A model generated the notes under the pieces. The model was given only the letters and a program-made list of their open reading frames with translations. It ran no database searches and was not told the DNA's origin. A DNA stretch of 64,000 nucleotides. Origin: Calycina herbarum. Its lineage: Eukaryota > Ascomycota > Leotiomycetes > Helotiales > Pezizellaceae. Positions 35,624 to 47,179 of the stretch are shown in pieces (position 1 is the first letter of the stretch; each line of letters begins with the position of its first letter). A program made the position numbers and the translations under genes. The stretch spans positions 930,001 through 994,000 of the forward strand of contig LLEY01000001.1 in assembly GCA_001414485.1 (NCBI GenBank), given 5' to 3'.

Positions 35624-36994
35624 ATGGCTTCCAAAAATGGTGTAAACGGCAAGAAACCAACATCTGCTGCAACGAATCTGATAGGTATTTCCCTCACGTA
35701 CTTCCCATAATTTACTACCACTAATACCCAATTCTCAGCTGGTGGAACAGCAGGCATGATGGAAGCACTCGTATGCCATCCCCTAGGTTCGTTCACTTGC
35801 CTCTTTCTCCTCTTTTATCTGCAAACTAATTTGTAGAACCACAGATACAATCAAAGTACGAATGCAACTTTCCACCCGAGCCCGAGCGAAAAATGCCCCC
35901 AAACGCGGTTTCGTAAAGACGGGCATGGAAATCGCACGAAAAGAAACACCCTTAGCATTATACAAAGGACTCGGTGCAGTAATGACGGGTATCGTTCCCA
36001 AGATGGCAATAAGGTTCACAAGTTTCGAAGCCTACAAGCGAATGTTGGCAGATAAACAAACCGGTGTTGTGAGTGGGAAATCTACATTTCTTGGTAAGTC
36101 AAAAAAACACTCCACTACTTTCCTCTATAACGTCTACGAAAGAAATTGAGAATGGCTTCAACTAACGCAATTTACAAACAGCCGGTCTAGCAGCAGGAGT
36201 CACAGAAGCAGTCGCAGTAGTAACCCCAATGGAAGTAATCAAAATCCGCCTCCAAGCCCAACACCACTCCATGGCCGACCCCCTCGACATCCCCAAATAT
36301 CGCAACGCAGCCCACGCCCTTTACACCGTTATAAAAGAAGAAGGATTCCTCGCCCTCTACCGCGGCGTCTCTCTCACCGCTTTGCGACAAGGTTCCAACC
36401 AAGCTGTGAATTTCACCGCCTATACAAAATTCAAAGAAATTCTACAGGAGTATCAAGGTCTGGATGGTTTGGATACTATTGGGGGGACCAAGAATTTACC
36501 GAGTTATCAGACTACGGTTATTGGGTTGGTGTCGGGGGCTATGGGACCATTGAGTAATGCGCCGATTGATACTATTAAGACGAGGCTGCAGAAGACGCCG
36601 AAGGGGGTGGGTGAGACGGCTTTGGGGAGAATGGTTGCTATTGCTAGGGATATGTTTAAGTGAGTTCTCTTTTCTTTCCCCCCTTTCCCCCTTGTTTCCC
36701 CTGGTACTCTACCAAAATTCGAGAGAATCCTGGGTCAAGTGGGCGTGGAACCATTACTACTGGGAAAGATCACCCACTCTGTCGAGCCCCCAATAATACG
36801 GAGAAGCAAAGAAAAGATTCTAACAGATTTGAAAAAAAAGACAAGAAGGATTCCATGCTTTTTATAAGGGAATCACGCCTCGAATCATGCGAGTTGCACC
36901 CGGTCAAGCGGTTACCTTTACCGTTTACGAGTACCTGAAAGATAAACTAGAACATTCCACCATGCCTTTCGTTGGCGGGGAGTTTGAGGAATAA
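35624..36994 (+). CDS. SFC1: Mitochondrial succinate/fumarate carrier, 329 aa
   Basis: Five exons: 35624-35684, 35739-35786, 35845-36093, 36182-36659 and 36841-36994 (990 nt, in frame). Introns are 54, 58, 88 and 181 bp with GT-AG ends. The protein has the three tandem mitochondrial-carrier repeats with signatures PLDTIKVR, PMEVIKIR and PIDTIKTR. It closely matches the yeast Sfc1/Acr1 pattern: AGGTAGMMEAL, ALYKGLGAV, KMAIRFTSFE, ALYRGVSLTALRQ, and the ending GITPRIMRVAPGQAVTFTV. The carrier exchanges cytosolic succinate for mitochondrial fumarate across the inner membrane and supports growth on acetate or ethanol through the glyoxylate cycle. The last exon is only recovered by splicing at AAAAG/ACAAG (36840/36841), which restores KQEGFHAFYKG. 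Confidence 0.95.
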
Positions 36995-37725
36995 ATCCGA
37001 GGAGATGGGCAGTAGGATGGTTTTACGAGTTTGCATATTTATATCAGTGGAGGAATTGGATAGGTTTACCTCGAGGAAGGAAATCTTATATATAGGAAGG
37101 GGGATGTGAAATAAGCATTTAGATGATGAGGAATATACTTACTTGGTTTAGCTGCTTTCTTTGTTGATAATTATTCTTAAATTCTAGGTCTGGTACATCG
37201 GGTTTTTGATGAGTTGAGACGATTCGTATATAAGTTGGTGGGCAGCCTCAGTCGGACTGACCAAAATGCTGGCTTGGCTGGACCGACAGTCGGAGAACAC
37301 GGTCTACAACAAAACCCCCGTTCGACCAACATACTTGCAATGTAGCGACCCGAGAGCGACCAGTGGAAGCACATAGCTCGATATTTTCATCGATAACTGG
37401 AATCATGGAAATCGGTTCGGGGCGCATTGCTGTGGTGAGAATTGTAAATTGGGCCTGGAGAAATGGCGACATAGGAAGAACTAGAGGGAACGAATAATAA
37501 GGCAACAGTACGTCCAAAAGAAATGCAGAAAAACTCCGCAGAAAATATGGAATGAGTGTTTAAAAGGTGATTGATGTTAGAGCGAAGTTTTACTTGGTTT
37601 GGTGTGTAGATTGTGGTTTGATTTCAAGTTTACGAGTGCCAGAAACGAAGCTCCCCGGGAAGGAAAAAATGTCCGTGTTTCTACCTCCTAGAAAGTGTGT
37701 TAGCAAACTAACGGGCAAAACATCA
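36995..37725. other. SFC1 3' region and spacer before the repeat-rich compartment
   Basis: No domain-bearing ORF. The boundary with the next repeat is the (TTTA)n tail at about 37730. Confidence 0.4.
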
Positions 37726-39308
37726 ATCAGTTTTTATTTATTTATTTCTATTTAACGTCAAGCGGAAAATAGCTCGCGTGTGCTAAGTCCTAAAAGAGTC
37801 CCAAAAGAGGGCAAATGACGCTAGGGGGGTGCCCTAGGCTACAGGGATAGTAAATGAGTAAGCTAATTTACAAGAGACAGTTTAAAGAGAAGCTCCACTT
37901 TCGGAACAGCCTTGTTCTTAATTACTTTATAGAATCAGGGAAAGACAAAGGGAATATATATATAAAGAAAAAGAAAGGAAAGGAAAGAAGAGTTAAGCTA
38001 TCTCGAAGGACAGATTTTCGTAAAGAACTTGGTTTTAGCGTAGACCTTGCTAAAGAGTTCCTCGCAGCCGGGTCCGAATAGAAGATGAGGTTTTCCCTCC
38101 GCCTTAGCTAATAGCCTTGGATCTTTGTTATTAGCTAGCCTACAGAAGAGTAGGTGGAATTGTGTTTTAGCTCTTTTACACTTGCAATTCCCTGCTTCTA
38201 GTAACGTATCAAGGTGGAAGAAGCGAAGGTGGTATGCTGTGAAGTCTCCGTGGCCAGTTCGAGCTGCAATTAGCCGAGCTAGGACCTCTCTTGGTAGCTG
38301 GAGAGTCTTAGGTTTTGAAAGCTAGGAAGTAAGTCCTAGGTTTTTATAGGTATCTGGGAGCGTTGTCTGCCAGAGCTGATTTACGAGCTTGATCCCTGTC
38401 TCTTTAACCTCTCTCTTAAGTGTAGCAGTACAGAGTAGAGGGGAACCAGAAGGGGGTGTTCGAGCCGCTTTTCCTACAGCTTTGTCGGCTATTTCGTTGC
38501 CGCGGATTCCTATATGACTAGGGTACCACCTTGTCTGAATCTTCCCCGGGTATAGCTGAGTGAAGCTGTATACCTTATTAAAGGTCTCTTACGACGTGCT
38601 GCAAGACCGGTAGGTCAGTTGTAGTATAGCTTCGAGGTTGTCGAGGCAAATCTAGCACTTCGTAGCCGAGGCCTAGAAAGGGGAGTCTAGGGCTAGTTCT
38701 AGACCATGTAAGGCAGCTTTGGCTTCTGCGTCGTATATCTCTAATATTTTACCGAAGGGGAAGAGCCTTGTGTTTAGAACAACCCCTCCTCTTATAAGAC
38801 ATACGCCGCTACTAGTACTTTTGTCGTCTAAGCGAGAGCCGTCGGTAAATATAACCAGGTCTGTAGGCAAGACAGAGGCAAGGAATTCAAGGAATTCAGC
38901 TTTATAGGAGTCCTTATTACTACCAGGGCTTGGACCTGCTACCTCGAGAAGGCAGGCCTGCCGGTTAAACCCTCTATTCCACGGGGGGTCTTATATTAGG
39001 TCGATTTCTTCTAAGGGAGAGAGGGGTTTAGAAGAGCGGTAAATAAGCCTAGCCTTTAAGCAAGGGTTATTTACACATCGTTTAAGCGGGTGAGCCGAGT
39101 CGAGTCGGCGAGTTCTAGCCTTAAATGCTCTGCTTTTTGCTATAAGAGCGATTTCAGCGGCTAAGAGGCTAGATTCTATAAGGAGTGCCGAGGTAGGGGT
39201 GGTCTTGTAGACTGGGAGGATGATCCTAGCACACTTTGATACTACTCTATCTAAGAGAGTTAGGTGGCGGCCGATCCGATTGTTTACAGAGCCTGCTTAG
39301 CCTGTTAC
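37726..39308 (-). mobile_element. LINE-A, 5'-truncated second copy (about 1.58 kb)
   Basis: Starts on the plus strand with TTTATTTATTTATTTCTATTTAACG, the same 3' tail as LINE-A at 16.6 kb, and follows it closely (shared GGCAAATGACGCTAGGGGGG block) until about 39308. There the match stops abruptly after AGCCTGCTTAGCCTGTT. This is the usual 5' truncation of LINE insertion. It retains only the RNase H end of ORF2 and the 3' UTR. Confidence 0.88.
38000..39300 (-). pseudogene. LINE-A ORF2 3' fragment with RNase H domain
   Basis: A minus-strand open piece at 38673-38870 reads LVIFTDGSRLDDKSTSSGV, then EAKAALHGLELAL, the first Asp and the Glu region of a LINE RNase H. The rest is interrupted by stops. 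It corresponds to ORF2 positions 16.9-18.2 kb of the longer copy. Confidence 0.8.
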
Positions 39309-39950
39309 ACCACCGGAATGTTTGCTCTTCCTAATCCTATGTATCACGTAAGCAGCGCCGCCCTTGCTCAGGCTCGGCTCAGGCCAAGCTCACCCTCGGC
39401 TCAGGTCTGCTCACCCCCTATAACGCAACGCAGCACAGCTAAGAATATTCTCACTAAAAATCATCAACTTTTAACGAGGGGCCCTTTCCAGCCCTTTGTA
39501 ACAAACCAGTCGTGCGTGGGTTGCGAAGGGCAGTTATTTCTGATTGGTTGGTCGGTAGGCAGGGACGCTGTCACGATCGAGAGAGAGGTAATAAGGTATA
39601 AGACTTCGTTACTAAGTATGTTCGATACTGTATTTGAGTTGAGCACAAAGCTCCTATCTAATGGCAGACGTGCCAGTCTTATATAGAACCTCTTGTGTTA
39701 CGGGGAGTCCCTCGCTTAGTGTTTCGAGGGAGTCCCTCGAGGACTCCCATTTCGGGTCACGTGTGAACTCCCATTGTATAATCACGTGACCTAGGGTCTC
39801 CTGTGGTGCTTGGCACCTCTGAGCCTATGGAAAACTTCACAAACAGCGAGAACAAAATTTTTTGAAATTAAGCAACGAAAACCACATCTAGCAGCCCTCC
39901 TTTTGGTCAGTTGAGAAGCCTGAGCCTGTGTGCATTGCCTAGTGTAACAT
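39309..39950. repeat. Mixed repeat fragments: GCTCAGG-rich stretch and gypsy-LTR-like piece
   Basis: At 39368-39418 there is a dense GCTCAGG/GCTCACC motif cluster. From about 39630 to 39690 the sequence matches the gypsy LTR of 46.0/52.9 kb (TTGAGCACAAAGCTCCTATC, then GCAGACGTGCC, then CTTATATAGAACC). It is followed by its own palindromic block built from GGGAGTCCCTCG and by two CACGTG palindromes near 39758-39785. Ends and target duplication of this LTR-like piece could not be fixed. Confidence 0.5.
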
Positions 39951-39984
39951 AGGTATCATGGTGACACCGTGGCCTTAAGCGGCA

Positions 39985-41940
39985 GCATGGCCTAACGATA
40001 TCCGCGAGTACGCTATATACCTCAGCGACTACCTTAGGAAAGCACTTGCCTATATCGAGTCTAATGGAGACCAGCCGGTGCCAAAGCCCTTAATCAGAAC
40101 TATGATCGCGTCCATGAGCGTCTTTATTGCCAAATTCCAAAGTACCCCAGACGTCAGAACTATTATATAAGCTATTACGACTATCTAAAATAACCTCGAA
40201 ACTACAGCAGAAACGGTATAATCTACAGCGACAAGGGTTTAACAAAACACAGTCATATACTAACAAGCCGTTATACTTAGCCAGGAGACCAACTAAGCTA
40301 TGAAAGAAGCCGCCGAATCGAGAAGAACTGTCAAGGGTTACACCCGTGGAATAAGTCTCGGAGTACTCCAGCGACGCATTCACGTGACCTCGCTTGGCAA
40401 CGCATGGACGTGACAGAACCTTCGAGAGTACTCTTGGCAGAACCCTCTAGAATGAGCTGACTGAGTATATAAGTTGGCAAGGACTCTGGCTTGGAAAGGA
40501 CAATCGAATCTTCTTATACATAGACAGCCTCTGTAGTTCAATTCATCAGCACTTGCTACAAGCCCTGACAAGAACAACCACCGCACTTATATAAGAGACG
40601 AACGACATAGCGAAAGCAACAAATGATATTGCGAATGCTATCTAGACTATACTATCCTCTAAGGCTTCATATGCGTCGGTATTGAGTAGCAATACCGTCC
40701 TACTAAATAAGCCAATTACAATCTCTATATAAACATCTTTATTTATCTAAGCATAACGTGAGATTATTATAAAGATCACAGACCTATCCACTATTGAAAG
40801 TCTCTGTGTAAAAAACCCTAGAAACCTACAGAGCCACGTTAATCGAGCGATTAAACAGAGTAAAAACCAATATATTAAACAGATATATGTTATATCAGCT
40901 AACTAATTGAAGAGCGGAGACCTTAGTATTAAAACATTAAACAAAAACGAAGCAGACGTACTAAAGCAATTCGCGAACGACTGGATAAATCGAATTAGGA
41001 GAGGCACAAATATATAACTACCTATATACGGGGTTCTTATATACGGGATTAGAATATGCACGCTAGACATAGAGAAGTTTGATAAGATTAAAGCAGAGCT
41101 ACTATATAATAACCGACCATTTATTCCAAACGCGGACATTAAATACATTAGATAGCTATCTAGAGCTATACGTATAAAGACAGCTTCAACTATTATAGTT
41201 GAGTTTACTAGCCTAGAAGACGCGAACAAGATCATTGATAAAGGCCTCATTTAGCAAGGCGAGGTGTTTTAATACGAGAGATATGATAGGCAGTGCTAAC
41301 TAAAGCAATGCTATAAATGCTAAAGATATAGCTACATCGGAACCCAGTGTAAAGCGAACATAGTATGTAGCTATTGCGCAGAGGCGCACGACTCGAAAGA
41401 TTGCCCGACAAAGGTCGATAAGACAGTGGCTAGGAAATGCGCCATATGTAAAGGAGCATATAAGACGTGGAATAACCGATGCCTAGTTAGGAAAGTCGAA
41501 CTAGCGAAGGTAAAGGCGGCATATGATACTCGATAACTATATTATTTTATCCTAACTATAAGATAAAAACAGATAAACAAAAGCTTTACTTTTAGTATAG
41601 TAATGGTAGAACCAAACAGAAATCAGAGAGGACGACCAAGCTCTACGGCCGCTAGTATAATACCTACGGTATATTTTCCTACCCCCGGTAGGCAGAGCAC
41701 CAGAAGCAAGTCACTGACGAAGGGCAGAGCACTGAAAAGAATCAATATAGGGAGTACACTAGACAGCATATAGGACGAAAATGAGGATATCGTTATAGGA
41801 GAGAGTAGTTAGAGGTTAAGAAGACTATACGTGCCTTTAAGACGAGCGATGGAATCGATTACAACGAACTTAATACTTAGCTCCTAGTTTAATATAGAGG
41901 AGTTATAAGTTATAACAAAAGCAGCCTGAAAATACTATAG
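39985..41940 (+). pseudogene. LINE-B ORF1, Gag-like with zinc knuckles
   Basis: Coding-like plus-strand DNA with RIP-type stops, interrupted by a solo LTR at 40329. N-terminal pieces include YLRKALAYIESNGDQPVPKP. The knuckles read CYKC...GTQC, CSYCAEAHDSKDC and CAICKGAYKTWNNRC at about 41305-41485. A basic, proline-containing C-terminal tail follows near 41600-41800. The role would be RNA coating, as in other LINE ORF1 proteins. Confidence 0.7.
40329..40570 (+). mobile_element. Solo LTR, 242 bp, copy 1, inserted in LINE-B ORF1
   Basis: Begins TGTCAAGGGTTACACC and ends AGCCCTGACA, with AGAAC on both sides (40324-40328 and 40571-40575). A TATA-like GAGTATATAAGTTGG near 40463 gives plus-strand polarity. 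It carries TTCACGTGACC near 40380. The parent retrotransposon is not in the window. Confidence 0.88.
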
Positions 41941-44900
41941 TACAACGTTATAAAATCAAAGAACGTAGTAATAGCCTCACTATTACGAGACCCAAAGATT
42001 TAAGAATACGATATCCTAGCTCTCTAAGAGCCATAGAGGAACCCTTTTTCTCCGACTACTTACAACCCAATCCTACACATCTTTTAACTATGCTTCTCTA
42101 GAGATAGCAGAGAAGCGCTAGCAAGGGTATGCTTCTTTATTAACAAGAAGATTAGCCTATACAAATAGATATTTATAGAACATACCTAAGACCTAATTAT
42201 ACTAGAAATTACTATAACAAATAAATCCATAGACAAAACGACAAAGATTATAATATATAATATATACAATCCCTCGAGGAGAACAGAATATAGGACGAGC
42301 TACCTACCACAACTTTAAGTAGCACTATCAACACACTAAGGCGAAGAACAGGTTATTCTAGGAGATTTTAACCTATATCACGAACTCTAGGGCGGACTAG
42401 TAATACGAGAAAGAGACCCAGAATCCGACGATCTAATCAACATCATCGACGAATTTTAGCTCAGTAGCACCCTACTAGCAAACACAGTTACCTATAACGA
42501 TAAAAACGTACAAACTTGTATTAACCTCTGTTACAGTATATAAGATCTCGTAGACAAAGTTATTATATATAGAATAGACGAGAGGATAGATCACAACTCC
42601 GACTATCTTCTAATTATAACTCATCTAGACCTTAGAATAATAAACCGACTACAGGGAGAGACACGAGACTGGTCTAACACCGACAAGAAAGAGCTCTAGA
42701 AAAGACTATCAAAAGAGCTACCTATACAACGTTCCCCCAAAACCTGGACCGCGTTAGACAGATATGTAGATGAAGTAATAACTGCTATACAATCAGCTAT
42801 TAATCACGCTACACCCCTGAAAAAGTGGTCCCTAAGAGCGAGAGCTAGTTAGACGATAGAATGTAAAGAGATATAAGCACAAGTTAGAAGGTTAAAACGT
42901 CAGAACAGCCGATTACACACGGAGGAGAGCTGGGAGGCCTACCGAATAGCCCGCAACCAAAAGGGAAGAGTAATACGTAGATCTCTACGTCAAGGATTTA
43001 GAGAGCAGATAGAAAGCGCTATAGAAAGCCCAGAGAGCATGTAGAAACTAGCAAAGTGGGCTAGAAATCGAAGCGAGATAAGAGCAGCAGTAACAACCCT
43101 AACACTCAAAGATCCTATAACGTACGTTAAGTGCAAAGAAGCATAAGAAAAAGCACAACTTCTTAAGACAACCTTCTTCCTAGCCCTACCAGAACCTGAT
43201 TTACAGGATATAAACGAGACTATATACTAAGATCACATTCCATTCCTAGACATTACAGAGAAAGAGGTACTCTAGACAATCACTACGACGCCTCTAATAA
43301 AAGCCGCAGGACCAGATAGCATAATAAACCGAATCCTTCACATCACTGCCACCCAAATAGCCCCACACCTTACAAGGATATTTAACTAGAGTCTTCGCCT
43401 AGAATACTACCTAATACATTTCCAGCAGTCTACAACGATTGTCCTCCGTAAGCCTAGCAAAGACGACTACACTATACCTAAGGCATATCGACCAATTACA
43501 TTAATAAATACGATAGGCAAGATCATAGACGCTATTATTACGAAGAGAATCAGTTACGTAACAGAGGTACACCAACTACTTCCAAGCACTCACATAGGAG
43601 GACGGAAGGGGAGATCAACAGAGCACGCTGTCTATGCTGTTATCGAAAAGATTTATACGGCTTGGAATTCACCTAAGCCACAGGTAGCAAGCCTTCTCCT
43701 ACTCGACGTCTTAGAGGCTTTTGACAACGTTTCACACACGAGGCTGCTTCACAACCTACACAAGCGTAGAATAGACGAGAGAACGGTCAGATAGATAGCC
43801 AGCTTCTTAACAGACCGGAACACAGCCATAACCTTTAACGCATTTAAATCAGACACCTACTAAATAACAACGGGCATCCCTCAAGGATCACCACTCTCGC
43901 TGATACTATACCTATACTACAATGCCGATCTAATCGACATCTGTAATCAAGAAAACAATACCCTTGCGACAGGATATATCGATAATATTACAATCTTACG
44001 GTAGGGAAGCTCAATAGAAGAGACATGCAAAAGCCTGGAAAGGACAATGGAACAGGCTATAATATGGGCAAAGAGACATGCATCAGTGTTCGCCCTAAGC
44101 AAATTCTAACTCACTCACTACACAAGAAAGCGGCAAGCACCAAACATAGACATAGACCGCAAAATATAAGTAGACTAGATAGAAGTCTGCCCTCAACCAA
44201 GTTACAGATACCTAGGCATCACACTCGACACAGTATTAAACTAGAGACAACATATCTAAGATATCAGAATAAAAGTATCGAATTCTATCAGTGCGCTAGC
44301 TAGTCTAGCCGGCTCTACATAGGGAATGGGAATTAACGAACTCAGAAGGATCTATTAGGCAGTAGTTATCCCGCAGATGATGTACGGCTGTTCTATATGG
44401 TCAGTCGCATAGGAACGCGGAGAAGGTTATACTATAGAAACAATCAATTCTCTTAAAAGACTTTAAGCAAAAGCGGCCAGAACCATAGGAGGGGCGTACA
44501 AAGCAATATCAGGTCCAGCCCTCAACGTAGAGCTCTATCTCCTCCCTATAGAACAGCAGATCTGGAAGACTAGTACCGAGACAATTAGAAGAATCCTCGC
44601 CACGGATAAGATACCAGCCCTAGAAGGGTTCCGTTCTGATAATTTAAATCAAGGGAGCCAGGTACCATATATAAGTCTACTAAGACACATTTATAGACGT
44701 TTATACCTACGTCGAGGTACATTAATCATAGAGTAAGAGACAATCCCACTATATATTATACCACTATAGTAGCGAGGACCAAGCATATCTATTGCACTAG
44801 ACGTAGAAATGGCAAAGACACAATATAAGAACTTCTTAAAGCATCCCTTAAATAGTATCTTTATCTATACCGATGGAAGCGGCATAGATAATTATATAGG

Positions 44901-45318
44901 GGCTGCTTGTCAGGGCTTGTAGCAAGTGCTGATGAATTGAACTACAGAGGCTGTCTATGTACAAGAAGATTCGATTGTCCTTTCCAAGCCAGAGTCCTTG
45001 CCAACTTATATACTCAGTTAGCTCTTTCTAGAGGGTTCTGCCAAGGGTACTCTCGAAGGTTCTGTTACGTCCATGCGTTGCCAAGCGAGGTCACGTGAAT
45101 GCGTCGCTGGAGTACTCCGAGACTTATTCCACGGGTGTAACCCTTGACACTGCTGTAATATCGCCCCTGACCAGATGTATAAGGATGGCGTATATAGGAA
45201 ATAGCGAAACGTCAACGGTATACGCCGCAGAACTCCAAGGAATTAAGCTAGCTCTACAGATCGCAGTCTAGGACTAAGAGAGTAGGAACAAAAGAAACAG
45301 TGTATTCGATATCGGAAT
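41940..45318 (+). pseudogene. LINE-B ORF2: endonuclease, reverse transcriptase, RNase H (inactivated)
   Basis: The reverse transcriptase region shows DAIITKRISYV, GGRKGRSTEHAVYAVIEKIY, LLLLDVLEAFDNVSHTRLLH (catalytic Asp) and the GIPQGSPLS block followed by ILYLYYNADLIDI at about 43870-43945. The box corresponding to YADD is changed, as expected for decay. RNase H begins FIYTDGSGIDNYIGAA at about 44862, is cut by the solo LTR, and resumes after 45154 to AAELQGIKLALQIA near 45227-45268. Removing the LTR with one CTGCT copy restores the frame direction. Many TAG/TAA codons are present. Confidence 0.75.
44908..45149 (-). mobile_element. Solo LTR, 242 bp, copy 2, inserted in LINE-B RNase H
   Basis: This is the inverted copy of the 40329-40570 unit with the same length and few differences. 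CTGCT flanks both ends (44903-44907 and 45150-45154). It splits the RNase H coding region of LINE-B. Confidence 0.88.
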
Positions 45319-46043
45319 CTCGACATGAGCAATTTCCGTTTCCATCTTTGGACCTGAGCTGTTGCTGCTATAGCCTGAGTGGTGGGTGAGCCAAACCTGA
45401 GCAAGGCTGAGCAAGTGAGCTAAGGAGGTGAGCCCACGGTGGACAGGGGCGACCCGTTTGGGCTCCTCGGCTACGACTGCCGCCGGCTTAAATTAGAAAG
45501 AGTAAGGCAGGAGAGTTCTTTCGGAGCCGATTCTGGATCCCTGTTTGCAAGAGGCGTACTAAACGACTTACCGAACCTTGTAAAATTTAACTTTAACAAT
45601 ATATATAAGCACATACTAATCTATTAAGTACTCATTTAACTCTTATCTGTTATAAGACGTTGTACTTAAATACTACACCTTACTAGCAATCGATTAACAA
45701 TTCTATATAATTTCAAAGGTTTAAAAGGATAATAATACAGATCCTGGGAGTCGATAGATAACGCTCCTTATAAGTATGCTACCTATCATATAACGCTACT
45801 AAATTCTTTCTCTAAGCAACGTATTATTCATCTAAGAATGTGTAACAAGGCACGGTATAGCAGTTATATTAAGGGTTCGACAGCTGGTGTGTAACAGGCA
45901 TAGTAAGATTTATATAAATACGAAATTATACTAAGGGTCTATTTACCTAAGGAGCGGAGAATTCCATGTAATTAAGGCAAGGTAAGACAAGGTAAGTTAG
46001 ATCGCTGGTAAAGTTACATTAATTAGAGGGGCGGATACCTGAT
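45319..46043. other. Unassigned AT-rich DNA with a TGAGC-rich stretch
   Basis: At 45358-45432 a cluster of TGAGC/CCTGAGC words occurs, mirror-complementary to the GCTCAGG cluster at 39368-39418. The rest, up to the gypsy LTR, holds no recognised coding sequence. Confidence 0.4.
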
Positions 46044-46475
46044 TGTAACGAAACTCAAACGAACTAAACAAAGATGACTAAGTCTCGAAGGTTGGTATAC
46101 GAATAAGAAGTACAGATGCGCCGGGTTGTTCACTTGGAAGTGAACTCGTTACTTGTATCAAAGATGTTAAACAAGATGATAAGATTGATAACTAAAGTTG
46201 AGCACGAAGCTCCTATCTAGATAGCAGACGTGCTAGTATATATAGAACCTTCGTTCCCCTAGGTAGCTAACTCGCTTGTCGAGCTGGCGATCCAACGAGC
46301 TGGTTCGCCTAGCGATCCAGCGGTCCCTTTCGTCACGTGATCAACATAATGAAATCCTTAGATCGCTTAGCTAACCTAACCGATCCTTATCTACTATAAG
46401 AGTATTCCGATAGTGCTTAACCTGTTAGGACGCCGCCTGGTCTTCACTTATCACGTATGTACGTGATTCGTGACA
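46044..46475 (-). repeat. Gypsy element 3' LTR (432 bp)
   Basis: Begins TGTAACGAAACTCAAACG and ends GTGATTCGTGACA on the plus strand. It matches the other LTR over both ends, but the middle (about 46250-46330) is a different GC-richer block with GAGCTGG/GCGATCCA repeats. Confidence 0.82.
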
Positions 46476-46565
46476 CTATCCCCTTCTTAGCTTAGCGTGT
46501 CCCTACGCTTAAGTACGACCTAAGAAATATCGTTAGAAGGCTAACAGCCTTCTTCTCTTTTCACC

Positions 46566-47117
46566 ATGCCACCCGATCGTTCAGCGAAACGCACCGAGTA
46601 TATTACTCTTAGAAAAGAAATCAACTTGTCTAGAATAAAAATAGCACCCTATACCCGATGTTTGAAAGCTGGTTTTGCAAATAAATGTGTCGCCCCTCGA
46701 GATAAAAGTCTAAATCGCTATAGTCGTTATACAAAGAACGGCAAGACTTGCGACGTTCGCGAGGTGAACCGTATACCGACCATTCGAGATTAGGAGTCCG
46801 TGGATGCTCAGATCCAACGACTAGAGGACGAGGCTGATAAGGCCATGGCGAAAGTCCTCTAGGTCAATAAGCAGAAGAAGCTGCTTTACACCTAGAAGCA
46901 GAGAATGATAGCAGCTGGTCTTAACTCTCTTAAGGAGCTGGATACTACTGAAGAATTAGAAAGAAAGGAAAAGGAGAAGGAGGAAGAAAAGAAGCGGATA
47001 GAAGAAGAGGCTGCTAGGCTGGCCGCCCTTCCTACGCCCGACGTTTCCGACCCTGCCCTCGCTCTAGGCCTCGACCCAGCCTTTCTTAAGTCCTTTCCTG
47101 CTAACCACGCGATGTAG
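46566..47117 (+). pseudogene. Antisense accessory ORF of the gypsy element (cysteine motif plus coiled coil), 183 codons with three stops
   Basis: ATG 46566 (MPPDRSAKRTE) and the stop at 47117 are in one frame of 184 codons with three internal TAG codons (first at 46791). The N-terminal third keeps a cysteine-bearing core (RCLKAGFANKCV, then GKTCDVREV), probably a small zinc-binding motif with some Cys changed to Arg/Tyr. A charged coiled coil follows (LEDEADKAMAKVL, ELERKEKEKEEEKKRIEEEA), then an Ala/Pro/Leu-rich tail ending FLKSFPANHAM. From memory, similar antisense ORFs occur near the 3' LTR of other ascomycete gypsy elements; their function is not known to me. It is much less damaged than pol. 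Confidence 0.6.
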
Positions 47118-47179
47118 GTAGACTTGGGTTTCGACGGTGGAACTCCTGAAGTTCCTCTAAGTACTGGCTGATATTTTTC

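Larger units (their letters stand above)
39960..45318 (+). mobile_element. LINE-B: second Tad/I-like LINE family, RIP-degraded, with two LTR insertions
   Basis: Plus-strand relics follow the LINE order: ORF1 with CCHC knuckles (about 40.0-41.9 kb), endonuclease (about 41.95-42.65 kb), reverse transcriptase (about 43.1-44.5 kb) and RNase H (about 44.86-45.29 kb). It differs from LINE-A in sequence and strand. Two 242-bp solo LTRs (40329-40570 and 44908-45149) interrupt it. The 3' end is lost or unrecognised after about 45318, and no tail is seen. Confidence 0.8.
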
